From assembly GCA_945881905.1 (NCBI GenBank), contig CAMCVV010000008.1, positions 1 through 59,571 on the forward strand: 59,571 nucleotides of DNA, in the 5' to 3' direction. Made by a program: the position numbers and the translations under genes. The DNA comes from Paenibacillus alvei. GTDB taxonomy: Bacteria > Bacillota > Bacilli > Paenibacillales > NBRC-103111. The notes beneath the pieces are model-generated. The model was not told the origin of the DNA. It searched no databases and was given only the letters and a program-made list of their open reading frames with translations. This document shows, piece by piece, positions 18,141 through 29,187 of the stretch; the first letter of the stretch is position 1, and each line of letters starts with the position of its first letter.

Positions 18141-20729
18141 TTAACGTTCAAATTCGAACTTTGTTCTGTAGGAAATGTTTCCGTTCTTGACTTTGAATTG
18201 AATCTCGCCATGTTGATCAGTTCTTATCACTTCAACGTCGTTATCTTGTAAACGATCCGTAATAACAGGTGAAGGATGTCCATATCCATTCTTCTCCCCG
18301 ACAGAGATTACCGCTATACGGGGTTGCCAATAATCAATCCATGCTTCCGAAGTCGAATGTTTACTGCCATGATGAGCAATTTTAAGAACATCGATATGTT
18401 GTGTAAGCGGATGATTTTTCATAGATTGTAACACTTCAAGCTCTGACTGAATGCCGATATCACCTGTGAACAACCAGCGAGTTTGTTCCATTTCTAGTAC
18501 AAATACGATAGATTGTTCGTTCTGATCACTCAGCGTCTCCATGAAATGGTCATTTTCTTTGGGAAGCAGAATATGTATAGTTGTACCTTCTTCTACTTCA
18601 ATCTGATCTCCTTGATGAGCATAAAGCAAAGGGATTTCTAATGATAATGCTTGACCAAACAGCTTCTGATTGCTCACATTAGGTTTATACGTACCATTAT
18701 ACCAAAAAGATTTAACGGGTATTTGCTCTAGTACTGCTTGTAAACCTCCACTATGGTCACTGTCTAGATGAGTTAAAATCAACAGATCTAGCTGATGAAT
18801 CCCTCTTTTTTTGAGCAAAGGTACGAGAAGTTTCTTACCGACTTCATAGGGTGACTTCCTTTGCTTCCATTGCTCATTCGGTTTTTGGAACTGAAGCGTG
18901 CCACCACCATCGATCAATATATGCTTGCCTGCAGGTGTTCGAATGAGTATGGCATCTCCTTGGCCGACATCAATGAACTGAATCCAACCTTCACGACTCC
19001 ATCGTTCAGGCATATATCCGATAAACAGGTTTCCGCTGATCGCTACTACAATGAAACCCATCATCAAACGATATCGTAAACATTCGTTCCTTACCTGTAT
19101 TCGCCCTCGTTTCATCCATGGAAGTGATACGGATAAGAACGAACGCTGCTGATCAGTTGTGAAATCTTCATTTGCTAAGCCTTGTGGATGTTGTGTCAGC
19201 TCATGTAATCGTTTTGCGATAAAATATATGGATACAGCAAGTAAATAATAGGTGATGATCCACATCAAACTCGGTGATGGCCAGATCATTTGGAAACTTC
19301 TCCATGATTGCAATTGATCTGTCATTGCAAAAATCAGTTCATTCAACCATCCGATGAGTATTCCTAAACCTACACCTAGATAAATATACAAGAAACTGAG
19401 CCCAAGAGCAATTAATCCTGCAGGATAAACAATTAAACTGATGGCAGGTACAAGAAATGCGTTGGCAATGCCTGATAATAATGAGAACTGATTGAAATAA
19501 TAAATCGTCAATGGAAATGAAACCACTTGTGATACGAAAGTAACCGCAATCGTACTCGACACGATCTTTGAAGAGATAGGTAGCAATTCTTGCATTCGAC
19601 TTACACCGAGAATTAACCCCGCCGTGACGAAAAAAGAAAGTTGAAAGCTTACATCAAGTAAATAATACGGGTTCCATACCAGCATCAACCAACCGACAAC
19701 GACTAACACATGCAATATATCCTTTTGTAGGTGTTGACGATTTGAAAAACAGACAATCATCGCCATAAGACCAGCTCTAATCACAGAAGGTGATGCACCT
19801 GTCAACAAAATATAGAACGGCAATACCAAGATGGAGATGAGTAAATACGTTCGTTTCTGAATACGAAGTGCTTTCATTATCCAAATCAGTGCACCTAGAA
19901 AAATTGCTATATTGAGACCCGAAATTGCAAGAATATGCGTCAATCCTAGCTCTGAAAATTGCTGAAAGCGTTCCGCACTTAAATCTCGACTATCGCCAAT
20001 GAGCATGCCTTTCATAAATCCTGCGTGTTCATGAGGGAAAATCATATCGATTCGTTCACTTAACATCTGCCTTAAATCATCATTCCAGCGTAATACAGAT
20101 ACAATACCCATTTCATACGTGAAGGCTTGCCACTTAACAGCACCCGTGCCTTTTACAGTAAATTGCCAATGAATCTGTTGTAAATGTAAATAACGCCGAT
20201 AATCAAAACCACCAAAATTACGTGCAGGTGAAGGGATCTGAAGCAAGCCGTTAAGCATCAGCGTGTCACCTCGACGCCAGCTTGACACAACGCCTTGCTC
20301 CTCTAACTCAATTAACCGCAAAGTAACCATGATGGTTTCTCGATTCATTGAGATATCATCATGACCCTTAATGGCAAGCTCATCTGCAACAAGTACAAAG
20401 CTTGCTTTGTCTCCATCGATCGTGACAGAACTAGCGATATGTCCTCGAAGCACAGCTTCATCTCGATCCAGTGATTCGATATCCTGTGCGTAATCCTGCA
20501 AAACTGTTACATTCCTCGCATCATACCATTGGTAGAAGCTCAAAGAGATCACAAACAACAGAATCGAACTGATCCATACTTTACTTGGGACACGACATAG
20601 GCATACCACAATGAGCATACAAGCAAGGAACAGGGTCACAAACATAGGAACACGAGGAGTAATCTCATACATGGCAAGCGAATAACCCAGAATCCACACA
20701 AAAACAAAAAGAACAAGCGGTCTTTTCAA
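18141..20729 (-). CDS. comEC: ComEC, DNA-uptake channel
   Basis: 862 residues, full length. N-terminal membrane helices and a DUF4131 region are followed by the Competence domain with many helices (about residues 250-510; GLTHILAISGLNIAIFLGAL is its hallmark). The C-terminus is a metallo-beta-lactamase-like domain (LIRTPAGKHILIDGGG, LTHLDSDHSGGL, IAHHGSKHSTS), proposed to degrade the non-transported strand. ComEC carries single-stranded DNA across the membrane during transformation. TTG start at 20729 with AAAGGAGG upstream. It is separated from comEB by a terminator-like hairpin, so it may have its own promoter. Confidence 0.93.
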   Translation of the reverse strand: MKRPLVLFVFVWILGYSLAMYEITPRVPMFVTLFLACMLIVVCLCRVPSKVWISSILLFVISLSFYQWYDARNVTVLQDYAQDIESLDRDEAVLRGHIASSVTIDGDKASFVLVADELAIKGHDDISMNRETIMVTLRLIELEEQGVVSSWRRGDTLMLNGLLQIPSPARNFGGFDYRRYLHLQQIHWQFTVKGTGAVKWQAFTYEMGIVSVLRWNDDLRQMLSERIDMIFPHEHAGFMKGMLIGDSRDLSAERFQQFSELGLTHILAISGLNIAIFLGALIWIMKALRIQKRTYLLISILVLPFYILLTGASPSVIRAGLMAMIVCFSNRQHLQKDILHVLVVVGWLMLVWNPYYLLDVSFQLSFFVTAGLILGVSRMQELLPISSKIVSSTIAVTFVSQVVSFPLTIYYFNQFSLLSGIANAFLVPAISLIVYPAGLIALGLSFLYIYLGVGLGILIGWLNELIFAMTDQLQSWRSFQMIWPSPSLMWIITYYLLAVSIYFIAKRLHELTQHPQGLANEDFTTDQQRSFLSVSLPWMKRGRIQVRNECLRYRLMMGFIVVAISGNLFIGYMPERWSREGWIQFIDVGQGDAILIRTPAGKHILIDGGGTLQFQKPNEQWKQRKSPYEVGKKLLVPLLKKRGIHQLDLLILTHLDSDHSGGLQAVLEQIPVKSFWYNGTYKPNVSNQKLFGQALSLEIPLLYAHQGDQIEVEEGTTIHILLPKENDHFMETLSDQNEQSIVFVLEMEQTRWLFTGDIGIQSELEVLQSMKNHPLTQHIDVLKIAHHGSKHSTSEAWIDYWQPRIAVISVGEKNGYGHPSPVITDRLQDNDVEVIRTDQHGEIQFKVKNGNISYRTKFEFER

Positions 20730-20813
20730 ACACTATCCTCCTTTAATTTTTTTGATGATGATTTCATGCTGATTCATCTTTCATCGCTCTCATTCTCGTT
20801 GGAATTGTTCAAC

Positions 20814-20870
20814 AGAAAAAACCCTTTTCATCAAAGTAAGCGACTTAGCTACTTTCTCAGAAAAAGGTTC
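20814..20870 (-). terminator. Terminator after comEB
   Basis: On the minus strand AACCTTTTTCTGAGAAAGTA pairs imperfectly with TACTTTGATGAAAAGGGTT, followed by TTTTTTCT. It falls between comEB and comEC. Confidence 0.6.
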
Positions 20871-20937
20871 TTCCTTCACAGCGAAAGAAATCATTCAGAT
20901 ATCAATAAGAAATCATCAAAAAATCACTTGAACGTCA

Positions 20938-21453
20938 TCAGGAGTTTTCATGCATGAACATACCCTGCGGTGGGTTGTATTCTTCTATACTTCGGAATAC
21001 CAGTCCGCGGCTTTTCATCAAAGCCCCTACTTTATCGCTATCCTTCAGGTACATACGATGAAAAACAACTTCTTGTACGCCACTATTAGCAATCATATTC
21101 GCACACGTCCAGCAGGGTTGATCTGTCACATAGATTGTAGATCCTTCTCGATCTCTTCGATCTGTGAACAAAAGCAAGTTCTGCTCAGCATGAATCGTAC
21201 GAATACAGCGTTGTTTACGCACCAGATCTTGGACGCCGTCTTGAATCACAAGCTCAAATTCTTCAGTCAACATACAGCCAGCTTCTTGGCAATCAGGTAC
21301 ACCCATCGGAGCACCATTATATGCTGATCCAAGTAATTTCTTGCCTTGAACCAAAACTGCACCTACATGCCGACGATTACACTGTGAGCGAGTAGAAGCC
21401 ATATACGCGATGTCCATAAAATAAGTGTCCCAGTCTTTGCGTAAATTCGTCAT
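20938..21453 (-). CDS. comEB: ComEB, dCMP deaminase family
   Basis: 171 residues of the zinc cytidine/dCMP deaminase family. The zinc site is formed by the HAEQNLLLF motif (His and catalytic Glu) and PCWTCANM (two Cys), with RRHVGAVLVQGKK and YNGAPMGVPDC as substrate-side motifs; CNRRHVGAV is typical of dCMP deaminases. It is traditionally named ComEB, although in Bacillus it is not needed for DNA uptake. The ATG at 21453 has AAGGAGT upstream and lies only 9 bp after the homocysteine-synthase gene, indicating co-transcription with it. Confidence 0.92.
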   Translation of the reverse strand: MTNLRKDWDTYFMDIAYMASTRSQCNRRHVGAVLVQGKKLLGSAYNGAPMGVPDCQEAGCMLTEEFELVIQDGVQDLVRKQRCIRTIHAEQNLLLFTDRRDREGSTIYVTDQPCWTCANMIANSGVQEVVFHRMYLKDSDKVGALMKSRGLVFRSIEEYNPPQGMFMHENS

Positions 21454-21462
21454 GCGTACTCC

Positions 21463-22782
<1,320 letters not shown>

Positions 22783-22810
22783 TTAATGCGATACTTAGCC
22801 ATTAATTCTA

Positions 22811-22840
22811 TAATTATCTCATAATTCCTATCAGAATACA
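22811..22840 (-). promoter_or_regulatory. Possible CymR-type operator upstream of metY
   Basis: Minus strand reads GATAGGAATTATGAGATAAT within an AT-rich stretch about 60-80 bp before metY. ATAGGAATT is the core recalled for the cysteine-metabolism repressor CymR of Firmicutes. The match is by memory of the motif and the downstream gene is a plausible regulon member; not proven. Confidence 0.35.
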
Positions 22841-22859
22841 AGTATATTATTCAAACTGG

Positions 22860-23345
22860 TCATAATTGCACAAGAGGTTTAAGTTTTGCTAATAATTTAT
22901 CCCCGATACCCCTGACTTCAAGCAATTGATCTACAGATGTGAACAACCCTTCACTGATGCGATAATCTACAATAGCTTGAGCTTTACTTTTCCCGATTCC
23001 AGGCAAAGCATCTAGTTCCTCAAGTGTAGCTGTATTGATATTGACCTGAGATGAAGGTGTGACCTCGATTGCAATGGTTGGTGAAGCTTCCGTTATGAGA
23101 GTAGGAAGCGAGGTAGGATTTGCTGTGTGCACTAGTTCCTGATTCGATGGCGCACTAGGTGCAGGTGTAATTGTTGTTTCGTGGGCTTGTGCCATGAGCT
23201 TTTCCATATCATCATTCACCATGATAAAGGTCTCTTCCCCAATTGACTGATCACCTCGTATAAATAACCATCCCAAGATCAACAACAGAATACAGGATAA
23301 GAGGATTACTGATTTTTCGATATTGCGTTGCGTAAAAAAACTCAC
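22860..23345 (-). CDS. comEA: ComEA, DNA-binding competence protein
   Basis: About 161 residues from the GTG at 23345 (GGAGG six bases upstream). One N-terminal membrane anchor (SVILLSCILLLILGWLFI), a Ser/Thr/Pro-rich linker, then a C-terminal pair of helix-hairpin-helix motifs (VNINTATLEELDALPGIGKS and VDQLLEVRGIGDKLLAKLK). ComEA binds incoming double-stranded DNA on the cell surface and hands it to ComEC. An SLBB domain, present in some ComEA proteins, is missing here. It is followed by metY, not directly by comEB. Confidence 0.9.
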   Translation of the reverse strand: MSFFTQRNIEKSVILLSCILLLILGWLFIRGDQSIGEETFIMVNDDMEKLMAQAHETTITPAPSAPSNQELVHTANPTSLPTLITEASPTIAIEVTPSSQVNINTATLEELDALPGIGKSKAQAIVDYRISEGLFTSVDQLLEVRGIGDKLLAKLKPLVQL

Positions 23346-23490
23346 GATCAACCTCCAAATTAGGGAATACCTCGAACGTCAGACACATATTAGTTAACTA
23401 CAGATGAATGAAAAGCATACACTTGTCACTCGTATTTCATGAGAACTGAAAGCGTATCGAGAAAAATTGAACATGAAGGGAAAGACGAAG

Positions 23491-24318
23491 ATGAAAGTCG
23501 GATTTATCGGAGCAGGAAGTATGGGTTGCACATTAATCACTTCATTTATTCAATCAAAAGCACTTCAGCCTCATCAAATCGTAGCTAGTAATCGAACAAG
23601 GAGTAAAGTTGATGTATTAGCCGCCTTATATCCTGGTCTGCAGGTGGCACAATCCAATGAGCACGTCATCATCAACAGTGAAATCATTTTTTTGTGCATA
23701 CGACCAGTTGATTTCAAAAAAGTAATCGATGAAATCAGTTATTTAGTTCACGCGGAACACATCATAATTTCGATTACGAGTCCAATCTTGATTGAACATC
23801 TTGAAAGCCAATTAACTGCAAAAATTTGCAAAGTCATCCCGAGCATAACGCATCTCGCAGGTGGCGGTGCTTCTTTAGTCACGCATGGGGTGCGAATGCA
23901 GCACAAGGATCAACAATGCGTCGAACAGCTATTGGCTTTCATCAGCAAACCTGTACTGATCGAAGAACAATTCGTTCGAATTTGTTCTGATATTTCAAGC
24001 TGTGGCCCTGCTTTTCTTGCTGCTTTTCTAGAAAAATTCATTTCTACAGCGAATCGATTAACTCAACTTTCTGAAGAACAAGCTACACTGTTGGTTGCAG
24101 AAATGATCTTAGGCACAGGTAAGCTGTTAACCACTGCAGGGTTTACCCCTTCCTCATTACAGCAACGAATTGCTGTGCCCGGAGGGATTACAGCTGCTGG
24201 TTTGCACATCATTGATCAAGAAATCGATGGATTATTCGAACGGATCATTGATGCTACACATAGCAAATTCAAAGAAGATGTAGAAAGAGCTAACCAGACT
24301 TTCAAAACAAGCCATTGA
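23491..24318 (+). CDS. comER: ComER, pyrroline-5-carboxylate reductase-like protein
   Basis: 275 residues from the ATG at 23491 (B. subtilis ComER is about the same length); upstream in-frame starts at 23467 and 23473 are possible. The Rossmann start MKVGFIGAGSMG, the FLCIRPVDFKKVIDEI stretch and the C-terminal VAVPGGITAAGLHIID place it in the ProC/ComER family. Its cellular role is unclear; it has been linked to sporulation control in Bacillus cereus. It lies divergent from comEA and convergent to leuS (4 bp apart), the conserved comER location. Confidence 0.88.
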   Translation: MKVGFIGAGSMGCTLITSFIQSKALQPHQIVASNRTRSKVDVLAALYPGLQVAQSNEHVIINSEIIFLCIRPVDFKKVIDEISYLVHAEHIIISITSPILIEHLESQLTAKICKVIPSITHLAGGGASLVTHGVRMQHKDQQCVEQLLAFISKPVLIEEQFVRICSDISSCGPAFLAAFLEKFISTANRLTQLSEEQATLLVAEMILGTGKLLTTAGFTPSSLQQRIAVPGGITAAGLHIIDQEIDGLFERIIDATHSKFKEDVERANQTFKTSH

Positions 24319-24322
24319 ACCA

Positions 24323-26794
24323 TTAACCGACGACAATATTAACTAATTTCCCTTTGACCACAATGATTTTATGAATCGTTTTGGCACTAAGTACTGCTTT
24401 GACTCGATCTAATTGCATAGCAAATTCTTCTGTTGCCTGTTCATCTAGATCATTCATGACCTTCACACGTTCAATAATTTTCCCGTTGATTTGCACGACA
24501 ATTTCAATTTCTGCATCTACTACCCATATTTCATCATAATGCGGCCATGCAGCGTATGTTATTGAAGTCGTTCCCCCTAGCTTTTGCCAAAGTTCTTCAG
24601 CGAGATGCGGAGCAATCGGAGAAAGCATTTGCACGAAATTCTTCATTGCTTCGTAAGGTAAATGCTCAGTTTTGTAAGCTTCATTGACAAAAATCATCAA
24701 TTGACTGATCACTGTATTGAAACGGAGTGATTCATAATCCTCCGAGATTTTCTTTATACTGCGATGCCATATTCGTGTGAAAGCATCTGTCGTATGTTGA
24801 TCATTCACTTTGTTTATTCTATGATGCAATTCACCTTGTTCATCCACAAACAAGCGCCAGACGCGACTCAAAAAGCGATAAGTACCTTCTACACCTGTAG
24901 CGTTCCAAGGTTTCGTCGATTCGAGTGGACCCATGAACATTTCGTACATCCGCAAGGTATCTGCACCAAATTCCTGGACAATAACATCTGGATTCACTAC
25001 ATTACCTCTGGATTTACTCATTTTCTCCATATTTTCACCTAAAATCATACCTTGATTAACTAGTTTGTGAAACGGTTCTTTGGTTAGCACAAGACCAAGG
25101 TCATATAACACTTTGTGCCAAAATCGTGCATATAACAAATGCAGCACAGCATGTTCAGCTCCACCGATGTACAGATCTACAGGTAGCCATTGTTTCTGTT
25201 TTTCGAATGAACACAATTCTTTGTCGTTATGTGGATCAATGAACCTCAGATAATACCAGCAGCTTCCTGCCCATTGAGGCATTGTATTCGTTTCACGGCG
25301 AACGGATAAACCCGATTCACGATCAATCGTATGCACCCACTCTGTAACATTAGCTAGAGGTGATTCTCCTGTGCCGGAAGGTTTGATTTCTTCGACATCT
25401 GGAAGTAATAAAGGAAGTTCTTCAATCGAAATAGGTTTCATCGTGCCATCTTCAAAGTGAATAATGGGTATAGGCTCTCCCCAGTAGCGTTGACGACTAA
25501 ATAACCAATCACGCAAACGATACGTCACTTTGCGGTTGCCTAGATGACGTGCTTCAAGCCATTCAATCATGGCATGAATCGCTTGTGCGTTGTCGAGTCC
25601 ATTCAGAAAATCAGAGTTGCAATGTGCCCCATCTCCTGCATATGCTTCAGCGTCAATATGACCTCCTAGGACGACTTCGATGATGGGAAGTTGGTATTGT
25701 GAAGCAAATTCCCAATCCCTCTGGTCATGTCCAGGAACTGCCATAATCGCTCCTGTACCATATCCACCTAGAACATAATCTGCAATCCAAATGGGTATTC
25801 GCTTGCCATCTACAGGATTAATCGCATAAGCGCCCGTAGGTACACCCGACTTCACTTTCGCTAAATCCGTCCGCTCTAGATCGCTTTTGCGAGAAGCTTG
25901 TTCTTGATAGTTTCTGACCGCAACTGCTTGGTCTGGAGTCGTGATCAACTGAACTAATTCAATCTCAGGCGCGAGGACACAGTACGTTGCTCCGAAGAGC
26001 GTATCCGGCCGCGTTGTAAAAACAGTAAGCTGAGGCCCATCAAATCCTTCGATCACAAATCGGACTTCTGCACCTGTGGATTTCCCAATCCAGTTGCGCT
26101 GCATATCTTTGATGCTTTCAGACCAATCTAATTCCTCAAGATCTTCGAGTAATCTCTCTGCATATTGGGTGATTCTGAGCACCCACTGGCGCATGGGTTT
26201 GCGAACAACAGGATGATTTCCTCTTTCACTCAGTCCATTAATGACTTCTTCATTCGCTAGAACAGTCCCTAGAGCTGGACACCAGTTCACAGCGACTTCG
26301 TCTACATAAGCGAGACCTTTTTGGTATAACTGGATGAAAATCCATTGTGTCCATTTATAATAATCAGGGTCTGTCGTACTCAATTCGCGATCCCAGTCAT
26401 AAGAAAACCCCAATGATTTGATTTGTCTACGAAAATTATCTATATTTTTGACAGTAATATCTCGCGGGTGTTGACCTGTATCTAATGCATGTTGTTCGGC
26501 AGGTAAACCAAAGGCATCCCACCCCATTGGGTGCAAGACATTATATCCTTTCATTCGCTTATAACGTGAAACAATATCCGTTGCCGTGTATCCTTCCGGA
26601 TGTCCAACATGCAAACCCGAACCTGATGGGTAAGGGAACATATCTAATGCATAGAATTTAGGTAAATGCGTATCTTCAAGAACTCGAAATGTTTGGTTAT
26701 GATCCCAATAAGATTGCCACTTCGGTTCGATATGCTGTGGATGATATCCTTGTAGATCTTTGGTTTCACTTGGATCTTGCATGGACTCTGTCAT
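24323..26794 (-). CDS. leuS: Leucyl-tRNA synthetase
   Basis: About 823 residues from the ATG at 26794, chosen for its GAGGAGG site 8 bases upstream. A further 13 codons are open before it. Class I signature motifs are present: [20 protein letters not shown] (HIGH region) and MSKSRGNVV (KMSKS). The CP1 editing domain includes [18 protein letters not shown] and [19 protein letters not shown]. The C-terminal anticodon-binding and LeuRS-specific domains are intact, ending in [16 protein letters not shown]. It charges tRNA-Leu. Expression is probably controlled by the structured leader with terminator at 26881-27052. Confidence 0.97.
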   Translation of the reverse strand: MTESMQDPSETKDLQGYHPQHIEPKWQSYWDHNQTFRVLEDTHLPKFYALDMFPYPSGSGLHVGHPEGYTATDIVSRYKRMKGYNVLHPMGWDAFGLPAEQHALDTGQHPRDITVKNIDNFRRQIKSLGFSYDWDRELSTTDPDYYKWTQWIFIQLYQKGLAYVDEVAVNWCPALGTVLANEEVINGLSERGNHPVVRKPMRQWVLRITQYAERLLEDLEELDWSESIKDMQRNWIGKSTGAEVRFVIEGFDGPQLTVFTTRPDTLFGATYCVLAPEIELVQLITTPDQAVAVRNYQEQASRKSDLERTDLAKVKSGVPTGAYAINPVDGKRIPIWIADYVLGGYGTGAIMAVPGHDQRDWEFASQYQLPIIEVVLGGHIDAEAYAGDGAHCNSDFLNGLDNAQAIHAMIEWLEARHLGNRKVTYRLRDWLFSRQRYWGEPIPIIHFEDGTMKPISIEELPLLLPDVEEIKPSGTGESPLANVTEWVHTIDRESGLSVRRETNTMPQWAGSCWYYLRFIDPHNDKELCSFEKQKQWLPVDLYIGGAEHAVLHLLYARFWHKVLYDLGLVLTKEPFHKLVNQGMILGENMEKMSKSRGNVVNPDVIVQEFGADTLRMYEMFMGPLESTKPWNATGVEGTYRFLSRVWRLFVDEQGELHHRINKVNDQHTTDAFTRIWHRSIKKISEDYESLRFNTVISQLMIFVNEAYKTEHLPYEAMKNFVQMLSPIAPHLAEELWQKLGGTTSITYAAWPHYDEIWVVDAEIEIVVQINGKIIERVKVMNDLDEQATEEFAMQLDRVKAVLSAKTIHKIIVVKGKLVNIVVG

Positions 26795-26880
26795 GATTTG
26801 GTCCTCCTCGAATTTCTCAATCCCTTGATTCACATCTCGGCGATGACTTCATATCTCTGATATTCCTCAATTCAACAAAT

Positions 26881-26922
26881 AAAAACCTCTTATCTCTAGC
26901 TAAAATCGCTAGAGACACGAGG
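26881..26922 (-). terminator. Leader terminator upstream of leuS
   Basis: Minus strand: CTCTAGC-GATTTTA-GCTAGAG (26894-26914) nested in CCTC...GAGG, followed by TTTTT. It lies about 90 bases before the leuS start and downstream of a strong promoter, which is the layout of a transcription-attenuation leader. Confidence 0.85.
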
Positions 26923-27052
26923 CTACACTCCCGTGATCTTCCCAAGGTACTTCCCATGGTTCTGCCCTAGTTCACACAAACACTACATATCAAATACTGC
27001 TATTCAACCGAAGATCACAACTAGATCTACACGAATCATTCTGCACTGATTT
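26881..27052 (-). ncRNA. Structured leuS leader RNA (T-box candidate or new element)
   Basis: About 170 nt between a near-consensus promoter and an intrinsic terminator. Visible pairings on the minus strand: GTGATCTTC with GAAGATCAC (9 bp), enclosing GGTT/AACC and CCATGG/CCTTGG hairpins, then CACGGG/CCTCGTG and the terminator stem. Position suggests a leucine T-box. However, the T-box core (AGGGTGGNACC) is not present in canonical form: the nearest match is AGGGCAGAACC, which would lose pairing with the tRNA CCA end. No GGUGNRA apical motif is obvious. It could also be an independent small RNA. The identity is open. Confidence 0.5.
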
Positions 27053-27059
27053 TGCTTTG

Positions 27060-27089
27060 ATTATAAATAAAATAGATCAGATGTGTCAA
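27060..27089 (-). promoter_or_regulatory. Sigma-A promoter of the leuS leader
   Basis: Minus strand TTGACA (27084-27089), 18-base spacer, TATAAT (27060-27065): both hexamers are perfect. Predicted start near 27052. Confidence 0.85.
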
Positions 27090-27125
27090 GTCGACGCTCG
27101 ATGTCTCTGTGTCATCTCCATGGAA

Positions 27126-27890
27126 TTACGGCTTCAGGCAAGCAAAAAAAGCTCTTTTGGATAATTCATGAGGTTTTACCCATTCAAAATCAGCACCTAT
27201 GCGCACATCTACAAATCCCGCATCGGTTAATGATTGTGCTAACCATGGAAGCGAGTATCCTCGTTGCACATGACGTTCATCAATCCTTGCGAACACATCA
27301 CGATTGTCAGGATTTTGGATGAAAATCGTGAGATCATGCTCAATTTGCATCTTCTGTTCATCTAATTCATTCGTCCAAATGTACGAAATATCATCTTCAT
27401 TGAGAAAATACGGTTGATGGTCTGCATATTCCCATATCTCTTCAAGCGTATGTACATCAAATATAAATACACCACCCGAACGAAGTCCTGCAAAAGTTCG
27501 ATCAAATGTAGCTTTGATATCCGACTCTTCCAACAAGTAATTCAAACAATCACACAATGAAATCACAGCGTCGACAGGTTTCATTGATTGCCACTCTCGC
27601 ATATCTTGTTGAATCCAGTCGATATGCATCACAGACGAATCTGATCTCAAATCCTCTTGCTTATGCTGTGCAACAGCTAACATATCTTCAGAATGGTCGA
27701 TCCCGATAACTTCATATCCTTGAATAGCAAGTTGTATCGCAGTCGTACCTGTTCCACATCCTAAATCAACAATTGTTTTGGGTTGAAGATGATACAATGC
27801 CCATGTCTCTTTAGTGAACTGTACCCATTGTTGATAAGGCATATCTCGCATGAGACGATCATACGTATAAGCGAACTGCTCATAAGACAT
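27126..27890 (-). CDS. yqeM: YqeM-like class I SAM-dependent methyltransferase
   Basis: 254 residues. The N-terminus MSYEQFAYTYDRLMRDMPYQ and the SAM motif IVDLGCGTGTTAIQLA, followed by VIGIDHSEDML, are typical of the YqeM family. The C-terminal beta-rich lid region includes ISYIWTNELDE. Substrate unknown. Position between leuS and the rsfS-yqeK-nadD block is the same as in B. subtilis. It starts 14 bp after the cvfB stop, so it is the last gene of the yqeG-to-yqeM run. Confidence 0.85.
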   Translation of the reverse strand: MSYEQFAYTYDRLMRDMPYQQWVQFTKETWALYHLQPKTIVDLGCGTGTTAIQLAIQGYEVIGIDHSEDMLAVAQHKQEDLRSDSSVMHIDWIQQDMREWQSMKPVDAVISLCDCLNYLLEESDIKATFDRTFAGLRSGGVFIFDVHTLEEIWEYADHQPYFLNEDDISYIWTNELDEQKMQIEHDLTIFIQNPDNRDVFARIDERHVQRGYSLPWLAQSLTDAGFVDVRIGADFEWVKPHELSKRAFFACLKP

Positions 27891-27904
27891 ATCTATTCCT
27901 CATT

Positions 27905-28825
27905 TCAAACATCATTTACTTCTAGGGTCGGTTCTTGATGGGTAGGTGATTCTTGTTCAAGATACGTCCAATTTTCTTTTTGTATAATCCGTCGTTCTTT
28001 CATGAGTTTACCCAGTGCTCGTTTGAATGCAGATTTCGTCATCCCGAATTTCTTCTTTATTACATCAGGTGGACTTAGATCAGAATACGGCATAGCAAGG
28101 CCTGGGCGCTGCTGTAACACATCAAGAATGTGTTGTGCATCTTCGGCAAGACTGTTTTCTTTGAGCGGACGCATCGATACATTAACACGACCATCTTCTC
28201 TGACAAAAGTTACTCTGAGATTCAATCTTTCACCTAATCGAGTCAAGCGTGTTCGCTCATCTGCGTCAATAAATCCGATGACGCCAAAACCAAGGACGCC
28301 TGCATCACAAATCACGAACGTCCCGATATGCAACGATTTATAGACGATCGCTTCTACTTGGCGGTTGTTCCAATCTGAAGGTGCTCTGACGCAAGAGGTA
28401 ATGAGTTGTTCATCTCTTGCGATTTTTGCAATTAAGCGTCCTTGACGATCATGGTCTAGATAGATATAAATAAAATCACCAACACATGGTCTTAACTCTT
28501 TATCTTCAGATACGAACTTGTAAGGTAACAACACCTGTCTACTTAATCCCATATCCAAAAAATAGCCAAAACGCGGATGGACATCTACAATTTGCAGTAA
28601 CGCAAGTTGCCCCCATACAACTTTAGGTTTTCTCATCGTCGCTACAAGCCGGTCTAAGGTATCATGATATAGAAATACATCCACGGATTGATTAACTGCG
28701 ATCTGGTTCTCGATTTCTCCATAAGGAAGTAATACTTCTTGCTTACCGTTGGTCAAATAAAACCCATAAGGTGCTACTTCTTTAACGATCACTAAACGAA
28801 CCCACAACCCTGCTTGCATCGTCAT
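27905..28825 (-). CDS. cvfB: CvfB-like S1-domain RNA-binding protein
   Basis: 306 residues. Several S1-type OB folds in tandem (KEVAPYGFYLTNGKQEVLLP; VDVHPRFGYFLDMGLSRQVL; an open-ended third with GVIGFIDADERTRL) and a C-terminal winged helix (KKKFGMTKSAFKRALGKLMK) match the CvfB/YitL family. In staphylococci CvfB affects virulence-gene expression through RNA binding; its role here is inferred from family. Its start overlaps the rsfS stop by 4 bp (ATGA), indicating translational coupling. Confidence 0.87.
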   Translation of the reverse strand: MTMQAGLWVRLVIVKEVAPYGFYLTNGKQEVLLPYGEIENQIAVNQSVDVFLYHDTLDRLVATMRKPKVVWGQLALLQIVDVHPRFGYFLDMGLSRQVLLPYKFVSEDKELRPCVGDFIYIYLDHDRQGRLIAKIARDEQLITSCVRAPSDWNNRQVEAIVYKSLHIGTFVICDAGVLGFGVIGFIDADERTRLTRLGERLNLRVTFVREDGRVNVSMRPLKENSLAEDAQHILDVLQQRPGLAMPYSDLSPPDVIKKKFGMTKSAFKRALGKLMKERRIIQKENWTYLEQESPTHQEPTLEVNDV

Positions 28826-29175
28826 ACAAGCTCTACGATTTTAGCATCTGACCAAAGTCGTTCAATGTTATAATATTCACGTTCTTCGCGATGGAACACA
28901 TGCAACACAACATCTCCCAAATCAAGCAAAATCCAGCGAGCAGCGCCATAACCTTCAAATCCTCGAACCCGAACACCGCGCTCTTGAGCTACTTTTTTGG
29001 CTTCAGAAGCGATCGCTTGAACCTGAACTTCTGACTGACCATGACAAATAATAAAATAATCAGCTATCAATGATATCCCTTCCAAATGAAGTGTGACAAT
29101 ATCGTGAGCTTTTTTGTCTTCTACAGCTTGTACAACAAATGCAGCTGTTTGTTCTGATACGTTGGCTTTACTCAT
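28822..29175 (-). CDS. rsfS: RsfS, ribosomal silencing factor
   Basis: 117 residues of the RsfS/Iojap family. Characteristic stretches: AVEDKKAHDIVTLHLEGISL, IADYFIICHGQSEVQVQAIA, GYGAARWILLDLGDVVLHVF and REYYNIERLW. RsfS binds L14 on the 50S subunit and blocks subunit joining when nutrients are short. ATG at 29175. Sits 12 bp below yqeK and is coupled to cvfB. Confidence 0.95.
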   Translation of the reverse strand: MSKANVSEQTAAFVVQAVEDKKAHDIVTLHLEGISLIADYFIICHGQSEVQVQAIASEAKKVAQERGVRVRGFEGYGAARWILLDLGDVVLHVFHREEREYYNIERLWSDAKIVELV

Positions 29176-29187
29176 TAATTCATCTCC

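Noticed and set aside
26881-27052. Calling the leuS leader a T-box outright
   Set aside because: The core T-box sequence is not canonical at the tRNA-pairing bases, so the call was kept open.
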